The notes under the pieces were generated by a model that was given only the letters and a program-made list of their open reading frames with translations, was not told the DNA's origin and did not search any database. Below are positions 41,925-48,826 of a stretch of 48,826 bases of DNA, piece by piece. Source of the DNA: Bacteriovoracales bacterium. Lineage in GTDB: Bacteria > Bdellovibrionota > Bacteriovoracia > Bacteriovoracales > Bacteriovoracaceae. Every line of letters begins with the position of its first letter. Position 1 is the stretch's first letter. The stretch is taken from NCBI GenBank assembly GCA_030149295.1, contig JASBRV010000117.1:1-48826 (forward strand), written 5' to 3'. Position numbers and translations under genes: made by a program.

Positions 41925-42837
41925 TAAGTTGCCTGCGATACTTTACATCTTTTGAAATTTGCTCAATCAGTTCGTTTACAGAATTAAATTTTTTCTCATC
42001 CCTTATTTTTGTATAAAATTCAACTTTAATTTCTTCTCCATAAAGATCACCATCAAAGTCAAAAATATTCGTTTCAATATTAAGTGATTTTTCGTCCTTA
42101 AAAGTTGGATTAAATCCAACATTGGTAATAGAGAGATAGGAACAATTTCTAAAATAACATCTTGTAGAATAAACACCGTTTTGTGGGGGTATACGATAAA
42201 AATCTAAAGGGATATTTGCTGTTGGAAAGCCTATTTGCTTTCCGCGGCCTGCACCTTTTATCACCCTGCCCTTCAAAAAATAAGGGCGACCTAAATAATC
42301 TTTTACTTTTAGTGTTTTTCCTTCATTAAGGCAGTCTCTAACCAATGTTGAAGAAAATGTATGCTCTCCTTTTTGAAATTTTTCTTGAATATTAACTTCA
42401 AGATCTTTCTCTTTACAATAATTCCTTACAAATTCGTGGTCTCCTTTTTTGTTCGCTCCAAAGGCAAAGTCATAGCCAAGGTAAAATGATTCAATGTCCT
42501 TGTTTGCAAGAATATAGCCTTCTAAAAAGTCCTCAGGCGTTTGAAAGCTGAAGTCCCTAGTAAAATTAAGTTCCACCAAGTATTTCACACCAACACTTGA
42601 AAGCAGTTCCCTTCTTTCTTCATAGCTATTTAAAAGAAACCTTTTTGCATTTTTAAGTATCGTAAGTGGATGAGGCACAAAGGTAACGACAACCAATTCT
42701 CTTTGATTTTTTTTTGCGTCCTCTAAAAGGTTTTCCAACAAGCTTTGATGACCTAAATGAACACCATCAAAATTACCGATTGTCACAGCATACTTCTTCC
42801 CTTTTGGTAATTCTGTCGTATGCTTAAGAATTTGCAT
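41917..42837 (-). CDS. ribF: Bifunctional riboflavin kinase/FAD synthetase
   Basis: Converts riboflavin to FMN and then FAD. 306 residues: an N-terminal nucleotidyltransferase domain with AVTIGNFDGVHLGHQSLL (the HxGH site), VVTFVPHP and SSTLVRDCLNEG, then the flavokinase domain with GRGKQIGFPTANI, NGVYSTRCYF and GEEIKVEFYTKIRDEKKF. AAGGAA lies before the ATG. It overlaps batD by 14 bases and aroE-like by 8, so it is the penultimate gene of the moxR-bat operon. FMN/FAD supply is the general role; a link to Bat function is not known. Confidence 0.96.
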   Translation of the reverse strand: MQILKHTTELPKGKKYAVTIGNFDGVHLGHQSLLENLLEDAKKNQRELVVVTFVPHPLTILKNAKRFLLNSYEERRELLSSVGVKYLVELNFTRDFSFQTPEDFLEGYILANKDIESFYLGYDFAFGANKKGDHEFVRNYCKEKDLEVNIQEKFQKGEHTFSSTLVRDCLNEGKTLKVKDYLGRPYFLKGRVIKGAGRGKQIGFPTANIPLDFYRIPPQNGVYSTRCYFRNCSYLSITNVGFNPTFKDEKSLNIETNIFDFDGDLYGEEIKVEFYTKIRDEKKFNSVNELIEQISKDVKYRRQLND

Positions 42838-44494
42838 TAAATATTTCCTTTTTTAACGACTTAAAACTTGATGCCTTAAACCTCACTCTTTTATCAGACT
42901 TTCCGGCTTCTGAAAAATTCTTATCTTCTAAAGCCATAATTGTATCAAGGAAATATTTCTTATCTAACTTTTTAAGATTACTATTTTCAATGATCTCTTT
43001 AAGTGTCTTCTCCTGTCCACTATTCATGAGCCGGTACAACAACGATGATAGGTCTGAGTAATTGACCCCTTCCTTTCTCATTTTTTTTATTATGCCATCA
43101 AGACTTTTATCGGATTCTCCTTCTCTTAGATAACTCCAAGTGAACTCAATTAATTGTAAGAAAACAACAGCTCCCAAAATAAAAATCACATATCGAGGCC
43201 ACTTCAGAGGAACACCTTTAAAGTACACATTAAACAAGGGTGCCACAGGCCCCTGCTTTATCGTAACTGAATTTGATGCCAAAGGTACTTTTACCGTTTC
43301 ATCTTGACCACTCAACTGTGGTGAGATTTTTCGTGATTGACCTCCTCCTCCAATTTTCAAGCCAGGTATCTTTATCGTTGATTCTTTATAAGACTTAGAA
43401 TCCGGATCAAAAACAGACAAGGTCAACTCTCGAGGAGCTAACTCTAGGTTAGCCCGAGCAAGGTAGGTATAATCAAAAACCTTCCTACCGGAACTCCTCC
43501 CGACTTCGAAAAATTCACTTTTTGTATCAAAAGACTCAAGCCCAGGATCCACATATATGCGAGGGGCTTCCATTTTCTCGAGTGCACCGGGTCCTTGAAC
43601 CTCTAGTTTTGCCTCGATTGCTTCATTGACAACAAACCTATCTTTAGCATTTGTGAAGTTGAACGTATGCTCACCGACAAGACCAGTGAAATTCGGTGGC
43701 ATATTTTCTACAGGCAGGGGATTAATATTCACTTCCACTTTTTTAGAAATCACAGTCTTTGAGCGAAAACGGTTGAAGGAAAGTCCGAAATTTCCAAAAG
43801 GACTCCCCCTGTTGGTGGCATATTGTACATTGAGCTTCAGTGGATCAATATACAACTTTCCACTTTTTTCAGGATAAATCCTTCCTGAGTACTTCAAAAT
43901 CTTTTTATAAATAACACCATTTTCTTCTACCGTTTTTTCCTCATCGTTAACTTTATGGAACCTTTTTATAAACCCGTTTAACTTCGGAAAGTTTTTAAAC
44001 TCCACCTGAACTATAGGCACCCTCGTATAAAGGTAATAAGCGAGGTCAATGCCTTCCCCAACATAGGCATTTTCCTTACTAAGCTCCGCCCTCAAAAAAA
44101 CAGAGCTAGGGGTCTTTTTTTTCAACAAAACCTTTATGCTAACAGTGGGATGTTTTAAAAGTTTGCCATCTGCACGAACTTCTATGTCTTTCAACTTCGC
44201 TATACGAGCTTGATCAGATACCATTTCGTATATATATCTGATTTTCTTATTTGTTTTGAATTTACCATTTATATAAGAACTACTAACAGATACCTCTCGA
44301 GACCTACCTAAAACCTCTAGGCCTATAGGATAAAAGGAAATCTTGGGCTCACTATCAGTTTCTGTTGTGACCTCAAAAACGACCTGAAAGGATTCACCTC
44401 TTACGGGAGTTTTAGGGTTAACAACAACATCTAGCTCTGCCATTGATGCAAAAGAAAACAAGGTTGTTAACAGTAAAATTATAAGGCTTTTCAT
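42824..44494 (-). CDS. batD: BatD-family membrane protein
   Basis: Periplasmic beta-domain protein of the Bat (aerotolerance) operon. 556 residues: signal peptide (MKSLIILLLTTLFSFASMA), several immunoglobulin-like beta domains with typical BatD motifs (VVVNPKTPVRGESFQVVFEV, KENAYVGEGIDLAYYLYTRV, GEHTFNFTNAKDRFVVNEAIEAKLEVQGPG), one transmembrane helix (YVIFILGAVVFLQLIEFTW, about 430-448) and a short cytoplasmic helical domain. One-base overlap with the upstream gene (TAATG). Bat proteins are thought to form an envelope complex with the MoxR ATPase; the client is unknown. Confidence 0.85.
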   Translation of the reverse strand: MKSLIILLLTTLFSFASMAELDVVVNPKTPVRGESFQVVFEVTTETDSEPKISFYPIGLEVLGRSREVSVSSSYINGKFKTNKKIRYIYEMVSDQARIAKLKDIEVRADGKLLKHPTVSIKVLLKKKTPSSVFLRAELSKENAYVGEGIDLAYYLYTRVPIVQVEFKNFPKLNGFIKRFHKVNDEEKTVEENGVIYKKILKYSGRIYPEKSGKLYIDPLKLNVQYATNRGSPFGNFGLSFNRFRSKTVISKKVEVNINPLPVENMPPNFTGLVGEHTFNFTNAKDRFVVNEAIEAKLEVQGPGALEKMEAPRIYVDPGLESFDTKSEFFEVGRSSGRKVFDYTYLARANLELAPRELTLSVFDPDSKSYKESTIKIPGLKIGGGGQSRKISPQLSGQDETVKVPLASNSVTIKQGPVAPLFNVYFKGVPLKWPRYVIFILGAVVFLQLIEFTWSYLREGESDKSLDGIIKKMRKEGVNYSDLSSLLYRLMNSGQEKTLKEIIENSNLKKLDKKYFLDTIMALEDKNFSEAGKSDKRVRFKASSFKSLKKEIFNANS

Positions 44495-46224
44495 TACCAG
44501 TCCTTTTTCTCTCTCGAGTTTGGTTCTTTAGTGCTTGTGTCCAAATACTCTTGCTGTAGATTTCTATCATCTGACATTATTTGTTTTATGATTGCTGGAA
44601 CCTTAACCATTTTTCGTTTTTTCCTTATTTCTTCTTGCTGTTCTTTTAAACTTTTTGGTTTCTGCTCCATTTTTTTCTTTTTATTTTTTTCGAATTTATC
44701 TGAAGCCTTCTTTTTCCCCTCTCTCTTTTTGTCTTCCTTCTTTTTATCCTTCCCCTTTCCTTTAGAGCTATTCTTTTCTTGCTTTTTCCCTTCTTGACCA
44801 TCTTTTTTATTATCTTGATCATCTTTTTGCTTTTCTTTGTCTTTTTTATCCTTTTTATTATCGCTGCCCTTTCCTGATTTTTGCCTTTGAAGGGCAAGTA
44901 AAACATTTTGCCTAATGCTCTTTTCAACCTCATCACTGGCCTCAGTCTTCTCTAAGTCTCGCTGTAGTTGAGACCACTCGACCAATGCTTCAGATATTTT
45001 CTTTTCTCCCAAAAGTGAAATTGCATAATTGTTTCTATCTTTAAGGGACAGCTTCTTCTTAGGCACCTCTTCATAAAGTATTCTTGATAGTTCAAATTTT
45101 TTATCTTTTAAATAAAGCTCTGCTAATTTCAATTTACCCTTATCACCAGCACTACCTTTTTTTATACTATTTTCTAACTCCTCGGCCGTTAGACTTAACG
45201 CCTGTATGTTACTCGGATTTATTAACATGAAAAAAAGAGCAAGTGTTCCAAAGGAACTTGGTATATAAAGAGAAAAAGAAAAGAAAAAACATAGTAAAGC
45301 CGGAACTAAGAATAGGTTTACCTTTACTGGTCGTACCGTAATCTTGGCTTTATTAATTCTTTGCTGATAGTTTCTATTGAAAAAGGATAATATCTCTTCA
45401 GTTGGAATCGTATAACTATTGGCTATCCAAAAACTATAAGTATCAACAACACTTTCCAAAGACTTAAGCCATTTTTCATTAAGTTTAGTGACCACTTCTT
45501 TCCCATCAAATTTTTTATAACCCCTAAAGACACCATACTTATCCCTATTAGGAATTCTTGCTCCTCGTGCTGTACCAACCCCAACGACAGCTAACGATAC
45601 CTGATCTGGCAATGAAATCTTAAAACCATCGTCATGTCCTTCGCTATCGGTAAAAACTAACAAGTTCCCACTTATTGTTTCACTATCTTTAGAGTCTAGC
45701 CGAAAATAGCCCAAACTTTCTTTGATCGCCTGGGAAATATTGGAGCCACCATTATAGAGTTCTAGTTTTTCAAGACCAGCAACCCTTGCGTCCAATAAGT
45801 CCAGATCATCAGTAAATGGAACTAGTCTTTTTTGGGTATCGGAGAAAAGAACTACTGCAATTTTATGCCCATAAGCTTTTTTGATGAAATGTCTTGCCAT
45901 AAGAAGAGACTTTTTAAATCGGTTTGGTCGTACATCCTCTGCAAGCATTGAAGCAGAACTGTCTATAATAACTATAGTTTTTTGATCTCTTACTTGTGAG
46001 TCCATTTTTTCTTGCGGTCCCCTTGGATCTAAAGCTGAAATGGCAAGCAAGACAATTCCCGTATAAAAGAGGATATTCCGGAGTTTTGAAACAAATGTTT
46101 TTCTCTTAAAAAAAGTCTTTTCTATGAAATCATTTTTAGTTGACTCACTCTTCCAAAAAAAATAGAGAAGAACAAATAACAAGGGAAAAATTAATGTTAG
46201 TAAATCACTACGAAGAAAGGTCAC
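44494..46224 (-). CDS. batB: BatB-BatC fusion: VWA domain, TPR and Lys/Glu-rich tail
   Basis: 576 residues combining two usually separate Bat proteins. Two N-terminal membrane helices (about 8-23, 50-64) flank a basic cytoplasmic segment. A von Willebrand A domain follows (about 82-270) with MIDAS DSSAS at Asp88 and FTDSEGHDDG. Two more membrane helices follow (about 303-342), then TPR units (ELENSIKKGSAGDKGKLKLAELYLKDKKFELSRILYEEV) as in BatC. Residues about 445-545 are almost pure Lys/Glu/Asp/Gln/Gly, and the end is SREKKDW. Start is GTG at 46224 with GGGAGG, in a GTGA overlap with batA. Confidence 0.87.
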   Translation of the reverse strand: MTFLRSDLLTLIFPLLFVLLYFFWKSESTKNDFIEKTFFKRKTFVSKLRNILFYTGIVLLAISALDPRGPQEKMDSQVRDQKTIVIIDSSASMLAEDVRPNRFKKSLLMARHFIKKAYGHKIAVVLFSDTQKRLVPFTDDLDLLDARVAGLEKLELYNGGSNISQAIKESLGYFRLDSKDSETISGNLLVFTDSEGHDDGFKISLPDQVSLAVVGVGTARGARIPNRDKYGVFRGYKKFDGKEVVTKLNEKWLKSLESVVDTYSFWIANSYTIPTEEILSFFNRNYQQRINKAKITVRPVKVNLFLVPALLCFFFSFSLYIPSSFGTLALFFMLINPSNIQALSLTAEELENSIKKGSAGDKGKLKLAELYLKDKKFELSRILYEEVPKKKLSLKDRNNYAISLLGEKKISEALVEWSQLQRDLEKTEASDEVEKSIRQNVLLALQRQKSGKGSDNKKDKKDKEKQKDDQDNKKDGQEGKKQEKNSSKGKGKDKKKEDKKREGKKKASDKFEKNKKKKMEQKPKSLKEQQEEIRKKRKMVKVPAIIKQIMSDDRNLQQEYLDTSTKEPNSREKKDW

Positions 46225-47180
46225 AAAACCTCCCGAAGTATTGTCTTTCCAAAAAGCTCAGCCAAAAGAAAAGCGATTATACCCCAAATAAGATAAGGCC
46301 AATAAAGCTCCTTATATATAACCTTGCTGCTCGATTGAATTTCTGTTTTTTCTAATTTTTGAATTTCATTGAGAACTTCCTCTAGAGCCCCCTCGCTTCC
46401 TGCATAAAAAGACTTACCACCTGTGATAGTCGAAATTTTCTCTAGGGTTTCCAGGTCAACACTTCCACCTGGTATTCGCTGATAATTCCGACCACTAGTC
46501 CTCAGCAGTGCGGCGTTAGCTTTTTGACCAATTCCAATTGTATAGACCTTTAAATTCTGTTCTTTAGCTTGTTGAGCTGCTTGCAAGGGAGTCATGTTTC
46601 CAACATTGGAAACACCATCTGTTAAAAGGATAATAACCTTGTTCTCAGCCAGCGACTGGGTTGCTCTTCCAACAGCAAGGCCTAAGGCATCCCCAATATT
46701 TGTTCCGCTCCCCAAAAAGCCTGTGTTGATTTCACCAATCACCTTTTCAATAAGGTCCAAATCTGTAGACAAAGGCAATAGAGTAAATGCCTTCTCTGAG
46801 AACATGACAATTCCAATTCTGTCTGTTGGACGAAGCTTCACAAATTCGCGAATTTTTTCCCTGGCAGCAACAAGGCGATTAGGGCGAAAATCCTCTGCCA
46901 GCATTGATCTTGAAACATCAACAACAATGAATATGTCATTTACCTTAATAGTGTTTTTAGCATGTCCTAAAGGTACCCTTGGTTGAGAGAGCGCAAATGA
47001 TATTAAAGCTAATCCAACAAGTCCCAATATTCCTTTTAAGTGTCTTGTCAGATCCAGTGCTGAAGTTTCTTTTTTATAAAAATAAAACTCTGGCTTTTTG
47101 CCTAACTGGAAGTGCCTCAGTAAATAAGAAACCATTACAAATCCGCCCAAAAGTAGATACCACATGTTTTTAAATTCCAT
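46221..47180 (-). CDS. batA: BatA: membrane protein with von Willebrand A domain
   Basis: Metal-binding VWA protein of the Bat complex. I start it at ATG 47180 (319 residues) because AAGGAG lies 7 bases upstream and the first helix (MWYLLLGGFVMVSYLL) follows at once. A TTG 11 codons earlier would overlap the upstream gene more and has no support. Two N-terminal helices, then the VWA domain with MIDAS DVSRS at Asp88, SGTNIGDAL and LLTDGVSN, and a C-terminal helix (LYWPYLIWGIIAFLLAELF). The pattern helix-helix-VWA-helix is typical of BatA. Confidence 0.88.
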   Translation of the reverse strand: MEFKNMWYLLLGGFVMVSYLLRHFQLGKKPEFYFYKKETSALDLTRHLKGILGLVGLALISFALSQPRVPLGHAKNTIKVNDIFIVVDVSRSMLAEDFRPNRLVAAREKIREFVKLRPTDRIGIVMFSEKAFTLLPLSTDLDLIEKVIGEINTGFLGSGTNIGDALGLAVGRATQSLAENKVIILLTDGVSNVGNMTPLQAAQQAKEQNLKVYTIGIGQKANAALLRTSGRNYQRIPGGSVDLETLEKISTITGGKSFYAGSEGALEEVLNEIQKLEKTEIQSSSKVIYKELYWPYLIWGIIAFLLAELFGKTILREVL

Positions 47181-47955
47181 GTGACAACTCCTTAGCAAGC
47201 TCTCGAGCTTCAATTGTTAAGTCTTTTATGTCCATAGACTTCCAATCAGGCCGATATTGATGTTTGGAAAAAGCATCAAGGAAAGATTGTAGCTGTGACA
47301 TTTTATTTTTCTCTTTAGCCAAATTTATCAAAATCTTTCTTTTTAAATAAATTTCTTCAAGCGCAGCATGATCCTCCGCTCTCTCCATTACCAAAAGAAT
47401 ATCCTTTACAGGATTGCTGTAGTCCTTGTTCTTGTTTTTATTTTTTCTCCGCCAAAAAAAGTAAACGATAAAAAGAAGTCCCACACAAATGGTAATAAAC
47501 AACCAAGTCATTATTGGTGATTCGTCTGCTAGACGATAATCATTTTCAAGAATCCGAAAGTCCTTTTGTAAAAGCTCTGTATTTTCAACTTCCGGTAACC
47601 TAACTTCCACTGGTATGTTCATCTCATCTAATGGAAGAATATAGACTTCCTTTAGTTTGACATGCTTACTGAGGGCCATATCAAGTTCAACAATTAAAGC
47701 ATCTGCATTCTCTGAGGAGACATAAATATCTGAGAGCTGAGAAACTGAAAATAAATCTAAAAACGGCTTTTTAAATATGTCTAAACTTTTTAACTCATTC
47801 TTTTTAAAAGGAAATAAAATAAGCCTATAGCGATAGAATTGTCCTACCCTAATCTTTTCGGACTCATCGGCAAGACTTAAAATCCCCCTAGTATCCTTCC
47901 CTAAAATAGGACAAAGATAAAAAAGAAATGTAGTGATTATCAAAAAAACCTTCAT
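47170..47955 (-). CDS. Exported single-helix protein of the Bat operon (BatE/DUF4381-like place)
   Basis: A 261-residue protein: signal peptide (MKVFLIITTFLFYLCPILG), a periplasmic beta domain (about 25-150), one transmembrane helix (MTWLFITICVGLLFIVYFFW, about 152-172) with a strongly basic stop-transfer stretch, and a cytoplasmic helical domain. This architecture and its place between DUF58 and batA match the DUF4381-type member of moxR-bat operons, but I see no diagnostic motif. Start is ATG 47955, where stop and start overlap as TGATG; a TTG one codon upstream is less likely. Confidence 0.65.
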   Translation of the reverse strand: MKVFLIITTFLFYLCPILGKDTRGILSLADESEKIRVGQFYRYRLILFPFKKNELKSLDIFKKPFLDLFSVSQLSDIYVSSENADALIVELDMALSKHVKLKEVYILPLDEMNIPVEVRLPEVENTELLQKDFRILENDYRLADESPIMTWLFITICVGLLFIVYFFWRRKNKNKNKDYSNPVKDILLVMERAEDHAALEEIYLKRKILINLAKEKNKMSQLQSFLDAFSKHQYRPDWKSMDIKDLTIEARELAKELSHGI

Positions 47956-48788
47956 CAAATCATTTCTCTAACAAAGTTATCCAAGTAACGTTCATTAACC
48001 TTAAGGTCTTTAATTCTTTGTCCCGTTTCTATACTTTTCTTTTCAAGAGACCTCAAAACCTTTACTCCATTTTTATTATTCGTCCCTGCAGAATAAAGCG
48101 TTAAAGGGCGCTTCTGTGCATAGTCCAGAGGTGCAAGAATTCTAAAACAATGCGAGTTTCGATTAAACGTTACTTTTTTTAGACTGTCTTCACTCAAAAA
48201 ATTAATCCAGTCAGAGAGGACTACAATTTCCCTGTTGCGAGCTAAATGCTTTTTTAACTCCTTATCTCTTTCCTCTAAAGAGCCATGTTTAATGCCATAA
48301 TTATAGTTTATCCTTCCATCTTCACCAATTAGACCAATTTTTGTTAGATAGGCAATAAACTGGGTAATCCCTTTTTCACCATTTCCAACAGGTACATCCA
48401 CAATAGTGTCCGATAGCAATATTGAATGAACAAAGTCATTCGTTTCTGCCGCAATAAGGTACAAAAGACAGGTTATTTCTAAGGCAGCTTGGATTTTACT
48501 TACCCCGTCCCATCCATAAAACATAGAAGGACCCAAATCGATCATCACCGCGATGTGCACATTTCTTTCTTCTTCAAACGTCTTAACAAAAGGGTCTCCT
48601 GTCTTTGCCAGAATTTTCCAGTCAATAAAGCGCACGTCATCACCATGAGTATATTGGCGATGTTCCTTAAACTGAAGGCCACTTCCCTTAAAGTTAGACT
48701 TTAACATGCCTATACTGTAGCTATTGCTCTTTTTAAATAATTGAGCCTTTAATTGGCCAACAATTTTACGGACTTCAACAATATTCAT
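47955..48788 (-). CDS. DUF58 domain protein of the moxR-bat operon
   Basis: Cytoplasmic partner of MoxR-type ATPases with a degenerate VWA-like fold. 277 residues. The DUF58 core is diagnostic: GSGLQFKEHRQYTHGDDVRFIDWKILAKTGDPFVKTFEEERNVHIAVMIDLGPSMFYG (spread over about 30-90), with a MIDAS-like DLGPSM where the canonical form is DxSxS, so metal binding is doubtful. Its ATG overlaps the end of the preceding reading frame (ATGA), the likely moxR. It is the second gene of the operon as seen here. Confidence 0.9.
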   Translation of the reverse strand: MNIVEVRKIVGQLKAQLFKKSNSYSIGMLKSNFKGSGLQFKEHRQYTHGDDVRFIDWKILAKTGDPFVKTFEEERNVHIAVMIDLGPSMFYGWDGVSKIQAALEITCLLYLIAAETNDFVHSILLSDTIVDVPVGNGEKGITQFIAYLTKIGLIGEDGRINYNYGIKHGSLEERDKELKKHLARNREIVVLSDWINFLSEDSLKKVTFNRNSHCFRILAPLDYAQKRPLTLYSAGTNNKNGVKVLRSLEKKSIETGQRIKDLKVNERYLDNFVREMI

Positions 48789-48826
48789 ACAACACTTTTT
48801 GCTATCTCTAGTGACACATCTCTTGA
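48785..48826 (-). CDS. C-terminal end of a probable MoxR-type AAA+ ATPase (cut by window)
   Basis: A minus-strand frame open from the window edge encodes SRDVSLEIAKSVV and stops at TGA, which overlaps the DUF58 ATG as ATGA. MoxR proteins commonly end in a pattern like S-E-D-I-x-x-K-I-L-x-x-V, and in bat operons moxR precedes the DUF58 gene with this kind of overlap. Only 13 residues are visible, so the call rests mainly on context. Confidence 0.5.
   Translation of the reverse strand, partial: SRDVSLEIAKSVV

Noticed and set aside
44531..44797. Open plus-strand frame rich in Phe and Ser
   Set aside because: It is the antisense of the Lys/Glu-rich tail of the BatB-BatC fusion and has no start context of its own.
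47181..47213. TTG start extending batA upstream by 11 codons
   Set aside because: The ATG at 47180 has AAGGAG 7 bases upstream, reduces the overlap with the preceding gene and places the membrane helix correctly.
1..48826. Mobile elements, CRISPR arrays, tRNA genes, phage genes
   Set aside because: No transposase, integrase, regularly spaced repeats or cloverleaf-like sequence was seen on either strand; the gene content is core and envelope genes in conserved order.

Overview
This is an AT-rich chromosomal window from a Gram-negative bacterium. It has outer-membrane assembly genes (tamA/tamB), a secretin and a type IVa pilus. Several features point to Bdellovibrionota, most likely a Bacteriovorax/Halobacteriovorax-type predator. 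The pilus cluster follows the Myxococcus order, including the ABC-transporter genes. There is a moxR-bat operon, a small FlgT-C-like secreted protein, a matrixin-type secreted protease behind a sigma-28 promoter, and low GC. The taxonomic call is inference from gene content. I see no tRNA, rRNA, CRISPR, insertion sequence or phage gene. Coding density is very high, and the longest gene-free stretch is 274 bases, upstream of pilA.

Layout. 1-6.3 kb (mostly +): 3' part of alaS, an orphan peptide-binding lipoprotein, a small secreted protein, a minus-strand pair of tiny unknown genes (one resembling a lone histidine-kinase dimerisation domain), an acyl-CoA synthetase and rpoZ. A bidirectional terminator then separates rpoZ from lon. 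6.3-14.6 kb (-): lon with an AMIN-domain gene, a two-gene secreted protease module with a near-perfect sigma-28 promoter, and a UvrA paralogue with one intact and one eroded ATP site. 14.6-24 kb (-): rplM-rpsI, then TPR protein-tamB-tamA. 24-26.9 kb (-): aroQ-efp-accB-accC, a widely conserved order. 27-41.2 kb: the type IV pilus locus, read on the minus strand as pilB-pilT-pilC-pilA, then pilH-pilI-pilD-pilM-N-O-P-Q-TPR. A pilG-like gene is inverted between pilA and pilH. 41.2-48.8 kb (-): moxR (tail only)-DUF58-BatE-like-batA-batB/C fusion-batD-ribF-aroE-like, almost all with overlapping ends.

How the parts work together. The pilus locus encodes a nearly complete machine: extension and retraction motors, platform, pilin, peptidase, alignment complex, secretin and an accessory ABC transporter. 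It lacks the PilS/PilR regulators found at this place in Myxococcus. Its regulation appears to lie in a consensus promoter before pilM with a dyad over the -35 box, an extended -10 promoter with direct repeats before pilQ, and a structured region before pilA. pilA ends at a terminator embedded in the coding sequence of the opposing gene. TamA/TamB build the outer membrane or transport lipid to it. The Bat operon is an envelope stress or chaperone-type module.

The observations I rate highest are the half-dead UvrA paralogue, the sigma-28 promoter driving the protease pair, the pilA terminator hidden inside a convergent gene, and promoter/start geometry suggesting leaderless mRNAs.
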